Below are positions 22,480-33,013 of a stretch of DNA of 64,000 bases, in pieces. A model generated the notes under the pieces. The model did no database searches, was not told the DNA's origin, and saw only the letters and a program-made list of their open reading frames with translations. The translations under genes were made by a program, and so were the position numbers. Position 1 is the first letter of the stretch. Every line of letters begins with the position of its first letter. The stretch covers positions 62,646,092 through 62,710,091 of the forward strand of contig JAVIAB010000101.1 of NCBI GenBank assembly GCA_032433765.1. The letters are read 5' to 3'. Source of the DNA: Megaustenia siamemsis (taxonomy: Eukaryota; Mollusca; Gastropoda; Stylommatophora; Ariophantidae).

Positions 22480-22794
22480 GTAAGTTATTTAAATTAGCAA
22501 TTTAGATGAAGTTAATGGACATTAGAAAGGGGGAATGTGGCGAAGTAAAAGAAAAACCATTTCTTTAAACAAACAACATGGATGCAAGTTCCGGCCAAGG
22601 AATAGTCAGAATGTATGTGTCTTTTCAGGGATGAAATAAATTTAAATTCTGACCATTATACATCAATTCAACTATACTAGGCTGCGGCCTATATTCTCCA
22701 CAAACCTGTTACCTAAAAATTATCTTTTCGACCAAAGAATTGAAAATAAGGCAATATACTCTCAATATCCAACAAATCTTTGAAACTGCGTGTT

Positions 22795-23345
22795 GGAAAG
22801 TACGCATTGTATCTTGCCAAGTAGGACCTGTATTGCATCTCGTCACACAGAATCTGCATTGTATCTTGCCAAGTAGGACCTGTATTGCATCTCGTCACAC
22901 AGAATCTGCATTGTATCTTGCCAAGTAGGACCTGTATTGCATCCCGTCACACAGACCCTGCATTGTATCTTGCCAAGTAGGACCTGTATTATATCTCGTC
23001 ACACAGAACCTGCATTGTATCTTGCCACGCACGACCTGTATTACATATCGCTACGAATTACATGCATTGTATCTCATCACACAGGACCTACATTGTATCT
23101 CTCTACGCATGACCTGTATTATATCTCGTCACTCCGGACCTACATTGCATCTCGTCACCCAGGACCTACATTGTATCTCGTCATACATGACCTACATTGT
23201 ATCTAGTCACCCATGACCTAATTGTATCTCGTCACCATGACCTACATTGTATCTCGTCACCCAGGACCTACATCGCGCCTCGTCACCAGGACTTACAATG
23301 TTACTCGTCACCCAGGACCTATATTGCATCTCGCCACACACTCCT
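22795..23345 (+). repeat. 26-bp minisatellite, about 20 units
   Basis: The unit is close to CCTACATTGTATCTCGTCAC plus CCAGGA. The first units form a 52-bp two-step form with TTGCCAAGTAGGACCTGTA. Units diverge towards the right end, where CGCGCCTCGTCACCAGG and TTACTCGTCACCCAGG variants appear. Confidence 0.93.
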
Positions 23346-23840
23346 TGGCATGTGTCTCCGCCTCGCCGAGGGAGTAGAGCATGACTGGCTTACTGTCCAG
23401 CAAGGTGTGCACGAATTATGAATGGGCTATCCAATATTTGACGTTTTGGTTTCAAGACGACGTTGTTGCATGGACACTTTTGTCAAACTTGAGGAGACGA
23501 AGACTAGGGCGATCTATTCATATCCCATCACATGTATCTACGGGCACAGCAAATGAAATGAGCGAAATGAAATGTTACATAAACACACTGGCTCCTATTA
23601 CATATGCTCATCGTTTGTTGGTGTTTGAGACAAATAAAATTGCAACATATAAACGTAATATTGATTTCAGGCGGTAATTTGGTACCCCTGTAGTGCTAGA
23701 GTGACAAACACGAGGTGTGTGATCGTTCATGGATTCAACTGTTTATCACTTCATTTAACCGCATTTAACCATGTGGATTGGAAGAAGATGACGATACGTC
23801 GATTAGTTGATTGTAAAACATAGGGTCGAGTATTTAAGAA
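23346..23840. other. No recognisable feature
   Basis: Unique-looking sequence between the 26-bp array and a SINE-A copy. The 98-residue open frame at 23,381-23,677 shows no motif and no splice signals fit it. Confidence 0.4.
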
Positions 23841-23844
23841 ATAT

Positions 23845-24185
23845 GGAGCCGAAATACCTCAGTGGTTAGTGAACTGGAATTCAAAGGACAAGCGGCACGG
23901 GTTCACCCAGCTATTAAAATGGGTACCGGATTTTTTTTCAGGGAAGAAAAAGCGGCACTGGCGTACTACCGACCACTCATCATCATCATTATTTGCCATA
24001 CCGGTTGGGGTAGGTGATCATGTCCCTCCGCAATCTTCTATCTACAGTGCATCGTACACCTACCGACCACTATACCCTAAAAATAATATGTCGAAGGTTT
24101 ATAACAACAAAATTATAGTCACTAGCACCATATTCCCTATACCGCACTTGCCGTGACTTGCCGGGATCAATCTTTTACTTTATTT
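23845..24185 (+). mobile_element. SINE-A interrupted by an RTE 3' end
   Basis: The head GGAGCCGAAATACCTCAGTGG is at 23,845, the body to CGTACTACCGACCAC at 23,976 and the remainder from 24,060, with TAGTCACTAGCACCATATTCC, to CTTTTACTT. Part of the B-box region is deleted compared with other copies. The interruption is an 82-bp RTE fragment. Confidence 0.88.
23978..24059 (-). mobile_element. 82-bp RTE-2 3' end nested in SINE-A
   Basis: CATCATCATTATTTGCCATAC followed by the complement of RTE-2's last codons. The 12-bp CTACCGACCACT at 23,966-23,977 and 24,060-24,071 is the target-site duplication. It is an extreme 5' truncation, keeping only the tail and about 70 bp. Confidence 0.9.
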
Positions 24186-24239
24186 AATAAACTGTCATAG
24201 ACTCTCAATATCGTCTACTAATTATTGTTGTCGCGTGTG

Positions 24240-24800
24240 GTAAACGTACAAGAGAGGTGGCATGCAGAATAGCTCAGGCAAAAGCAGCTTTCCCAAAAAT
24301 GAGGAAGGTATTGTGCAATCCATTTTTGATAACAGAACTAGAAAAAGAGTTATTACATGGCATGTGGCGCCAGCCTTAATGTATGGTTGTGAATCATGGA
24401 CAATATAGGACACCATACAATAAAATTGCTGAAGTATGTAGCAATGTGGTTTTACAGACATATGTTGAAAATTCCATGGACAGCTAAGAAGAGTAATGGC
24501 AAATTTCTGAAAGATGCCAAAGGAAAAATAGAGCTAATTTCCAATATTAAGAAGAATCAGTCATACTTTTTTTGGTCATGCTATGAGAAGGGAATAGTTC
24601 GATCATAATATAACAACTGGGGAAATTGAGGGACCAAGAGATAGAGGGAAGCAAAGAGAAAAGATTCAGGAGTGTTTACAGAATTGCTTTCTAGAAGGTC
24701 AACAACAGAAATGATAAATAACTGCCGAGAACGAAAGTTGTGGAGAGACATGGTCACCTACGCTAACAGACTTGGTACTTGATGATGATGATAATGATGA
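24240..24800 (+). mobile_element. RTE-1 LINE, 5'-truncated 3' copy
   Basis: It begins in the GRCTKEVRCRIAQAKAAF region, passes VAMWFYRHMLKIPWTAKKSN, and ends RKLWRDMVTYANRLGT-stop with the tail TTGATGATGATGATAATGATG. Stops and shifts are spread throughout. Confidence 0.88.
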
Positions 24801-25164
24801 CGTATTCTACTAACCAGCAAGTGTTTATTGGTATATGATTTGATGTACAGTTACATTACGGCTTGAATAGTATGCCTGTATTAATGTTATTTCAAGGGTT
24901 CATTAAAAGGAGACACGAAAAGTGTGGAAAACAGGCGAGTTTAGCGATGGTAGAGAAATCCCATATAGAGGTTTAAGTGCGAAGGGTCAAGGTAAGAGCG
25001 ATCTGGAATGTACTTGAAGCAGTGAGAATGGGGTTGCAAGTTTGGAGACAAAGGAGAGTAGAAGGTCGTAGATGATTGGTTACGCGAAGGAGCATGGGGT
25101 AGTAAGTAAGGAGAGGTATATACCCCTAGGACGAGAGAAATCTCACTCTCTCTGGCGACCAACG

Positions 25165-25765
25165 TTACGTTTATGAAGGCTGTTAGTTCAAGTGTGGGGA
25201 CGCAATGCTCTCTCTCTGGTTACCATCGTTGCTGTAATGACGATTGTTAGTTCAAGTGTGGAGACGCAATGCTCTCTCTCTTGTTACCATCGTTGCTGTA
25301 ATGACGATTGTTAGTTCAAGTGTGGGGACGCAATGCTCTCTCTCTTATTACCATCGTTGCTGTAATGACGATTGTTAGTTCAAGTGTGGGGACGCAATGC
25401 TCTCTCTCTTATTACCATCGTTGCTGTAATGATGATTGTTAGTTCAAGTGTGGAGACGCAATGCTCTCTCTCTTATTACCATCGTTGCTGTAATGACGAT
25501 TGTTAGTTCAAGTGTGGGGACGCAATGCTCTCTCTCTTGTTACCATCGTTGCTGTAATGACGATTGTTAGTTCAAGTGTGGAGACGCAATGCTCTCTCTC
25601 TTATTACCATCGTTACTGTAATGACGATTGTTAGTTCAAGTGTGGGGACGCAATGCTCTCTCTCTTGTTACCATCGTTGCTGTAATGACGATTGTTAGTT
25701 CAAGTGTGGAGACGCAATGCTCTCTCTCTTGTTACCATCGTTGCTGTAATGACGATTGTTATTAT
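25165..25765 (+). repeat. 64-bp minisatellite, about 9 units
   Basis: The unit contains GTTAGTTCAAGTGTGGGGAC, GCAATGCTCTCTCTCTTGTT and ACCATCGTTGCTGTAATGAC; GTTAG words are 64 bases apart. Alternating GTGGGGAC/GTGGAGAC variants suggest a two-unit higher-order pattern. The period is not divisible by three and there is no long frame. Confidence 0.95.
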
Positions 25766-26249
25766 CAAGTACAACGACACCAACGCATAAGTCCTTTCAG
25801 AAGATCTACATTGCTGTGTTCTGCAGACTGTTATTTTCTGAGTACAGACACCAACGCATAATTCCTTTTAGGAAATCTACATTGATATATTATGAAGAAT
25901 GTTTGTCACGTGTGGAGATAACACCAAGTCAATAAGAAGAGACAGGTGTATTAAGCTCTAGCTGTTAGAGAGTAATCTAATTGCTGTATGGTGAAGGCCG
26001 TTAATTGTTATGAGTGGAAATACGAAGCCAAACTGTAAATATTGTGCAGCGATGAATGAATGTAAAATAGGATTCAACGCAATTTTATGATGACAGATTG
26101 TCAATTCGATAAGTATGAAAGATCTTAATGTGTGGAGACACTAGTACACAGCCACGTCAATAGACAGAACGGTGTGTAATAATGGAAAGCATGCTCCTAG
26201 AAAGGAAGAATATGAATGTGATTTCAAGACAACAAAGATACATTCAACA

Positions 26250-27115
26250 TGACAGCGCACGAATTGGGATATCTGGCTAAAGACAGACGATTCTTTCAGA
26301 CAGGCTGTGTTGAATGAAAGGTTATGTGGGAGATCTGGCTAGAGACATGGGCTACTTCAGACGAGCTGTGTTGAAGGATTATATGGGGAATACTGGCTAG
26401 AGACAGAGATTCTTTCAGACGGGCTGTGTTGAATGGAATATTATGTGAGAGATCTGGCTAGAGACAAAGATTCTTTCAGACTGTGTTTGTTGAATGAAAG
26501 GTTATGTGGGAGATCTGGCTAGAGACAGGGACTATTTCAGACGAACTGTCTTGAATGAAATGTTATGTGGGAGACATGGCTAGAGTAAAAAAATAAGTAA
26601 AGTACCCCCGTCACGTCAAGTGGCGTATAAGGAAATATGGTGTTAGTGATCCTATATTTTACAGACCTTCAGCACATAACTTTCGGGGTAATGTGGTCGG
26701 TATTACACCCATGCTGCTTTACTTTCCCAGAAAAAAATCCGGTACCCATTTAAGGCTGGGTGAACCTGGAAGCCGTCGGTTGGGATCGAACCCTACCCCT
26801 TGTCCTTTGTAGTCCAGTTTACTAACCACTGAGCTATCGCGGCTCCACCTGGCTAGAGACAGGGACTAATTCAGACGAGCTGTGCTTAATGAAAGATTTT
26901 GTGGGAGATCTGGTTAGAAATGGACTAATTCAGACGAGCTGTGTTTAATGAAATGTTATGTGGGAGATCTGGCTAGAAATGGACAAATTCAGACGAGCTG
27001 TGTTGAATGAAATGTTATGTGGGAGATCTGGCTAGAAATGGACTAATTCAGACGAGCTGTGTTTAATGAAAGATTTTGTGGGAGATCTGGTTAGAGGTAG
27101 ATATTCTTGAAGATA
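26250..27115 (+). repeat. About 60-bp minisatellite, interrupted by SINE-A
   Basis: Units of 59 to 62 bp contain GGGAGATCTGGCTAGA, TTCAGACGAGCTGTGTTGAA and TGAAATGTTATGT. About ten units are visible, with a SINE-A copy inserted at 26,586-26,849. One frame reads LARDRxxFRRAVLNExLCG, which looks like an RTE/LINE C-terminus (compare ARDIDFIRKAIMS at 36.9 kb). Confidence 0.9.
26586..26849 (-). mobile_element. SINE-A inserted in the 60-bp array
   Basis: The minus-strand head GGAGCCGCGATAGCTCAGTGG is at 26,849, the B-box GGTTCGATCCC, and the 3' end GGCGTGACGGGGGTACTTTAC followed by TTATTTTTTTA. TGGCTAGAG at 26,577-26,585 and 26,850-26,858 is the duplication, taken from the array unit. This copy is nearly consensus, so it is young. 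Confidence 0.95.
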
Positions 27116-27437
27116 GGTTATGGCGAATGCAATGTTCTGCAAAATACATTATCCGTGATTATGGTGATGATGACAGTTACAATGATTGTGTCTCACATAC
27201 ACAAGTGACTGAGTTAGTGGATGAGTGATTAAGTAATTAATTGATTGAGTGATATACTTAGAGAGTGAATGATTTTGTGAATTGAAGAGTGTAGGTCACT
27301 TGTCGAATACAATGATGAGTGAATCTGTTGTTAGTAAAATGCGTTACCTTAACTTGACTTTTGTTAACACATATTACTTGACTTGATTTAGTGTGCTATA
27401 GTTATTATAATTCCTCTGTATAGCTTTATCTATATAG

Positions 27438-27473
27438 CACATTTTATTATATTGTAACGGGCGATTAACTCTG
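27438..27473 (+). CDS. Micro-exon 10, 36 bp (HILLYCNGRLTL)
   Basis: The acceptor is gctttatctatatAG and the donor GTAAGT at 27,474. It reads HILLYCNGRLTL. Its NGR-x-x-L end resembles the MNGRPL end of exon 16. Exon 11 follows after only 195 bp of intron. Confidence 0.6.
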
Positions 27474-27598
27474 GTAAGTTGTTCTTCCATTGCAAAAGTT
27501 TAATTGTATAGAAGTCATGAGAATGAAAGGAAACAAGATACACAGACCTTTGTATAATGTGAACGACTTTTATAGTGCAATTTATGTAGATATGAATT

Positions 27599-27599
<1 letters not shown>

Positions 27600-27633
<34 letters not shown>
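27600..27633. repeat. (TAA)n microsatellite
   Basis: About eleven TAA units in the short intron between micro-exons 10 and 11. Confidence 0.95.
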
Positions 27634-27635
<2 letters not shown>

Positions 27636-27668
27636 TTAATTATGAACATTATTTTTATTCTATTTTAG

Positions 27669-27698
27669 ATAAATGCTTTTCTGAAAGGAACATTGCAA
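27669..27698 (+). CDS. Micro-exon 11, 30 bp (INAFLKGTLQ)
   Basis: A strong acceptor (tttttattctattttAG) and donor GTAAGT at 27,699. It reads INAFLKGTLQ, with Gly at residue 7 and the same [IV]-[DN] start as exons 4 and 6. Confidence 0.75.
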
Positions 27699-27789
27699 GT
27701 AAGTAAGATCAAGAATTAATGTGAATATAAAATATAATCCAGTATCATAGTATGTTATATATTGTAGTACCATGTCAGTTTTGAGGGAA

Positions 27790-28470
27790 TAATTTCATTG
27801 GTTTTCTCCATTTCAGATATAGAGATATATGAATGAGGCTGGTAGCAAAACAACGTTTGTAATGTTTGGTGTTGTATCAAGCACTTAGCAACGTCGTTGT
27901 TTGCCTCGTCTCTCTTATTGTTTAGCTTCCTAAGATCGGTTTATGATAATTTTGCAAATAACCACATATTCATTAACAGGGAATTGTAATTGTTGCATCT
28001 TGTGTCTGACTCACTTTCCTCTAGGGAAGACGATTTATTTTGTTTACTGTTTACAGCCACTTGTCTGTCTTCCATAAGTGAACAAATAGAGATATAGTGC
28101 TCTATCTATTTCGTTCTAGCTCCCTCTTGTCATGTTTAAAGTATTTCAAGAGTGGGAAGAGGTCGTTTTGTTTGAAATCAGTGGCAGTTAAGCACGTTAT
28201 GTCACTTTTTATTTGAAATTGTCACACAGCAATGTAAATTCACGCCTTTGAAGATTCACATTATTTTTTTATTTTTATTTTAAGCATTTGTTATTGTAGA
28301 TTCAGTGTAGACTCGTGTGGTGTAAACGTGAAAACCATCAACAGCGGCTGCTACGCTCGATTTAATGCAAAGAGAAATAAAAATGGATATTTCATCTTTG
28401 CGAACAAGATAAGATCAAACAAATAACAAACGTTTCAATTGAATGGACCTCAACCTGGGCGAAATCAAAT
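27790..28470. other. No recognisable feature
   Basis: AT-rich intronic sequence. A good acceptor at 27,816 (ggttttctccatttcAG) is followed by ATATAG, a phase-0 stop, and by no proper donor. Confidence 0.45.
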
Positions 28471-28474
28471 AAAA

Positions 28475-28755
28475 CAATACCTTCTGACCTTCTGCTAAGT
28501 CATTCTCTTGAGCTGTTTGTTATCTTTTCTCTTTGCTCTCAATTTCTCGTTGTTAAATATATTCCACCTGTTCTCTTCTCATTACATGGCCAAAAAATGA
28601 TGATAGTTTCTTCCTAATATTGGAAATTAGCTCTTTTTTTGTTTTAGCCTCTATCAGAACGTTTTTATTACTCTTCTTAGCTGTCCATGGTATTCTCAAC
28701 AATCTTCTGTAAAATCACAATTCTACCGCATCCAGTGATTTTCTTGTCTGTTTAT
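28475..28755 (-). mobile_element. RTE-1 LINE fragment lacking its 3' end
   Basis: The minus strand codes for RKSLDAVELWFYRRLLRIPWT, AKKSNKNVLIEAKTK and ERKDNKQLKRMT-like words, matching RTE-1. The last ~110 bp and the tail are absent, unlike nearly all other RTE-1 copies here, so a later deletion is likely. Confidence 0.82.
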
Positions 28756-29173
28756 GAGAATATATATACAGTTTAAAAAATGGTTATACTGAGAAAAGAA
28801 CCGACACATAAGCGGTTGTTAAAATGCGTAAATGAAAGATTCTTGAAATGTGCAAAAACCATTTAAATAGAGTAACATGAAGTACTAATTCATTAATAAA
28901 TTAATTTATTTATTAATCAACATTAATTTAATAAAAGTGTGTAGAGAGTTAATCCAACTTACGTTTACGGAACTAAAGTGAGTTATCAGACGGTTCCCTG
29001 GAGTGAATCAGATGAGTACGTAAGAAGAGATCATGCTAGTAGCCCCCTAGTAACATTGATGTCACTACTGCCATAAGTTTGAGAGGAAGTGAAATAGTCT
29101 GCAACAGGCATACAAGCATTAAGTGAAATGCAGAAATGCTCTTGAAAAAAACATGACCTATAAGTCTAAGTGG

Positions 29174-29428
29174 GAGCCGCAATAGCTCAGTGGTTAGTGA
29201 ACTGAACAACAAAGGACAAGAGGCAGGGTTCGATCACAACCGACTGCTTCCGGGTTCACCCAGCCTTAAAAAGGTACCGGATTTTTTTCTAGGAAAGTGA
29301 AGCGGCACGGGAGTAATACCGACCACATTACCCCAAAAATCATGTGCTGAAGATCTATAAAATGTATGGTCACTAACACCAAATTCCCTATAGACCACTT
29401 GGCGTGACGGGGGCCTTTACTTTTTTCT
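29174..29428 (+). mobile_element. SINE-A, tRNA-derived
   Basis: The head is GGAGCCGCAATAGCTCAGTGG, the B-box GGGTTCGATCACA, the body has GGTACCGGATTTTTTTCTAGG, and the 3' end is GGCGTGACGGGGGCCTTTAC followed by TTTTTTC. No clear duplication. Confidence 0.92.
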
Positions 29429-29740
29429 TTATTATATGGTTTAGCATTTCACCAAAGTAGGTCTTCCATGCAGTTTTTGCAGGTCAATCTACGTTTGCTA
29501 TTTAAGCGAAACGAGTGAAGCAAAACTGTTCTTGAAACTTCCATTATTGGGGTAAAAATAGTCTTTCTAAATAAAATGAGGACATGTTTTGTAAACCGGG
29601 CTATTGCATGGGAGTGTTCCTCGCTTGTGATGCCTACATTTCTCTAGGCGACTATGAACCAACACGTCTTCAATGCTTCTACCACGTTTAACAAAAACGA
29701 TATTGTCTTTCAACTTTTGTGTAGATATATTATATATAGA

Positions 29741-30880
29741 AATGCCATATACATCATAAGATCTTTAGTAGAATGAGCCATAGAGGTGAAAACCGATCTA
29801 TACCTATGTTTCATAGATTATACCAAAGCATTTGATAAAGTAAAGCACCAAGAAATAATCAACATTTTAGAAAGCATACACGTAGACAGCAAAGATTTAA
29901 GAATATTAAAGAACATGTACTGGCAACAAACAGCGGCCATAAGAACTGGAAACCAATTGGGAATGTTTCAAGAAATAATACAGGGTGTTAGACAAGGTTG
30001 TGTGCTGTTACCAGATTTATTTAATATTTATAGTGAGATTATGTTAAGATCCATAAGGGGCATGCCTGGAATAACAATTGGATAGCATAATATATATAAT
30101 ATAATGTATGCTATTGATACAGTCTTAATCGCTAAGAGTGAAAATAAATTACAAGAAATGTTTGACATTATAGTGAAAGAAATAAAAAATAAAGGACTCA
30201 GCCTTAATAACAAAAAGACAGAAGTAATGGTAATAACAAAGAAAAAGACATCATCTCAGTGCAAAATAAAGACAAGTAGAACAATATTAAAACAGGTAAA
30301 TGAATTTAAATATTTGGAAACTTTGTTAACCTCAGACGAAAGATGTACAAAAGAGGTGAGATGCAGAATGGCTCAGGCAAAAGCAGCTTCTCAAAAAATC
30401 TGGAAGATAATATGCAATTTATTTTTGACATAGAAACAAGAAAAAAAGAGTTATTAAATGTTATGTAGAGCCCGTCTTAATATATGGATGTGAATCATGG
30501 GCACTAGGACAACAGACACGAAATTCACTGGAGTCTGTTGAAATGGTGTTTTACAGAAGAATGTTGAGAATACCATGGACAGCTAAGAAGAGTAATGAAA
30601 ATGTTCTGAAAGAGGTCAAAGCCAAAAGAGAGTGAATTTCCAACATTAAGAAGAAACAATCATCATTTTATGGCCATTTAATGTGAAGAGAACATCTGGA
30701 ATATATTGTAACAACTGGGGAAATGGAGGGACGAAGAGATAGAGGGAAGCAAAGAGAAAATACATCCGATAGCTTAAGAGAATGGCTTGGCAGAAGGTCA
30801 ACAACAGAAATGATAAATAACTGTCGAGATCGAAAGTTGTCGAGAGACATGATCACCTACGCCAACAGGCCTGGTACTTG
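29741..30880 (+). pseudogene. RTE-1 LINE copy with RT palm and C-terminus
   Basis: It starts near SLVERAIEV and reads LCFIDYTKAFDKVKHQEII (RT motif with the first catalytic Asp), QGVRQGCVLLPDLFNIYSEI, then a broken MYAIDTVLIAKSENKLQEM where the usual YADD reads YAID, so the second catalytic Asp pair is damaged. It continues KTEVMVITKKKTSSQCKIK, NEFKYLETLLTSDERCT and the C-terminus to NRPGT-stop at 30,880. The tail has decayed to TTGAAGATATATA. Stops at 30,084 and 30,431 confirm it is dead. Confidence 0.92.
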
Positions 30881-31091
30881 AAGATATATATTATTGTATC
30901 TAGTTGTTTTATATGGATGGCTGGGTTTACATATAAGCCAATCGAATTCAAGATGCATTTTGGACCTTAGTTATTCAGTTTAACTAACTTTCATTATTAC
31001 AGCGACGGAATTTTACACTTGAAGTCATAGACAAAAACACATTTGAACAACACATTATCTAATTAAAATATGAATTTCTGTATAATTCTAG

Positions 31092-31124
31092 GCTGCAATA
31101 GAGGCCCCTGTCTTGGTAACAAAT
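31092..31124 (+). CDS. Micro-exon 12, 33 bp (AAIEAPVLVTN)
   Basis: The acceptor is tctgtataattctAG and the donor GTAAGT at 31,125. It reads AAIEAPVLVTN. The 8.8-kb intron after it is the longest in the model and holds the full-length RTE-3. Confidence 0.68.
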
Positions 31125-32301
31125 GTAAGTGTGATTATAAATTATTTGAAAAAGAAAGTATACCGTATATCAGTAGAAAATAAATACTTTTTTTTACATT
31201 TCGTAAACAAATTTGGAGTAGTCTGCCTTTTAGTATTTTCTGTTGTTACCATTATAATGTTAAATTAACTTTTTATCAACTCCGTAGCTTTAAAAATGAC
31301 TTATGCGGATTAATCCAACTTGTAATCGCAGTAAGCTTCAAATGAAATACAAGAAGTTGTCTGTGACTGTAATTTGTCAATTTATGAAAGAGTGCATGGG
31401 AAGTGCCAATGCATTGTGAGATGTTAAGATGTAGTCGAGCAGGTTAGGGTTTCTGTCATGCAGTGGTGGCTATGTGTTGACAGTAAGTTCGACAGGTCTT
31501 ATCCTATCGACTATAGTTTCAAACAAATTAGGCTAGTCGTATAGTATAACATGTTGCAAATAATGCATAAAGTAACTAGAATAGGCAATATGTGACCGAC
31601 AAGTTAGCGTGACGTACTGTGCCAACTGTTGGCATGAAATTATTGCTTTTCAATTGGCAAATTATTAAAAAGATGGGCAATGGATTGTATAATTTCCGGA
31701 TAGCGACATAGGCCTGTGAGTGATGGATAATCTCAAACACAACAAAAAGGAAAATCGCTTCACTGATAACAAAATGATGCATCATCATCATCATCGAGTG
31801 CCGTCTCCACAACAAAGGTTGACTACCATGGAGTGCCATTCTGCTCTGTCTCTTGCTTTGATGGTTGATGTTGTCATAGGCTGATTTGTCTATCTTTTGA
31901 TGCTATTCTTCCATGTTAGTCTTGGTCTGCCTCTGCCTTTTTTACCTTGTATTTTCCCCTACAGGATTACTTTTAGTAGGCTGTTGTGTCTTTTAACATG
32001 GCACAAAAGTGGCATTAGTCTTGTTTGAATTGTTCTTAGTAGTTCTCATTTTATTTTTAGTTGTTTTAAAACTTTATCGTTTGTTTTCTTTTCCTTCCAT
32101 TCCAATTCTACCTACTCTACTATATATCCACATTTGAAAGGCTTCAATTCTCTTTTCTCTTTTCTTGTCTAATGTGAATTTTTCTGCACCTTATATGAAT
32201 ATTGAGAACATGTAACATTTTGCAATTCTTAGTTTTAGCCCAGGTGTTATTTGTTTTGATGTTAGTGTGATCTTCATGACATTAAAATTACTTTTTGACA
32301 T

Positions 32302-33008
32302 TCATATTCTTTTGTTTATTTCAGTTGTACATTTTCCATCACTGGTTATAGTATGCCCAAGGTAGTTGTAGTTTTGAACTGTCTCCAGGTCCTTCAATTT
32401 TGATAATCCACTTGTGGGTTTTGAGTATTTCCTTTGTTTATGATCATAGTTTGTCTTTTTGATATTCATATCTAGTCCATATTTTTTGCTTTTGTTTATT
32501 TCATTTAGTAATTGTAGATCTTTATGATTTTCTGCTAGAAGTACAGTATCATCAGCATAGCTTAGGTTATTGATTATCTTTCTATTAATGTTTTGGCCTG
32601 GCATCTCTATGATGTTTTTAAAGATTTTCTCAGTGTATAGATTGAACAAGGTTGGTGATAAGATGCATCCCTGTCTTACTCCTCTTTTTATTTCAATGGG
32701 TGTAGATTTCTCCCAGTTTGCTCCCAGTATAGATTGCATATTAGTCGTATGTCCATGTCATCTAGATGTATCTCTATTAGGCATTGTATAAGTTGTTTGT
32801 GGTGTACCCTTTCAAATGTTTTGGTGTAGTCTATGAAGCAGGCATATATTGGTTTGTTTACTTGTGTGTACTTGTTGATTAATGTTCTCATACAGAATAT
32901 TATTTCTTTTGTCCCGCTATTTTTCCTAAAACCAAATTGCTGCTCATCTAATTCAGTATTGATTTTATTCTGAATCCTTCCTTGTATAACTTGTATAGCT
33001 CGTTTCAA
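32302..33008 (-). pseudogene. RTE-3 reverse transcriptase palm and thumb
   Basis: The frame reads IQNKINTELDEQQFGFRKNS, YACFIDYTKTFERVHHKQLI (first catalytic Asp in FIDYTK), RGVRQGCILSPTLFNLYTEK, NNLSYADDTVLLAENHKDL (the YADD catalytic pair is intact) and VQNYNYLGHTITSDGKCTTE. A frameshift near 32,690 splits it into two overlapping frames (ending and starting at KRGVRQ). The RT is cut 5' by the Tc1/mariner insertion at about 33,013. It is a typical RTE-clade RT, not functional. Confidence 0.88.
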
Positions 33009-33013
33009 ATCAC

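Noticed and set aside
25061..25090. In-phase 30-bp segment MIGYAKEHGV before GTAAGT
   Set aside because: The acceptor is purine-rich (gagtagaaggtcgtAG), without a pyrimidine tract, and the peptide lacks the shared residues.
28989..29018. In-phase 30-bp segment TVPWSESDEY before GTAAGA
   Set aside because: Poor acceptor (actaaagtgagttatcAG) and no similarity to other exons; kept as chance until RNA data say otherwise.
31004..31024. 21-bp open segment RRNFTLE after a strong acceptor (ttcattattacAG)
   Set aside because: The donor would be GTCATA, far from consensus, and the intron to exon 12 would be only about 67 bp.
31288..31330. Acceptor at 31,287 and GTAAGC at 31,331
   Set aside because: The length is 43 bp and the second codon in phase 0 is TAA.
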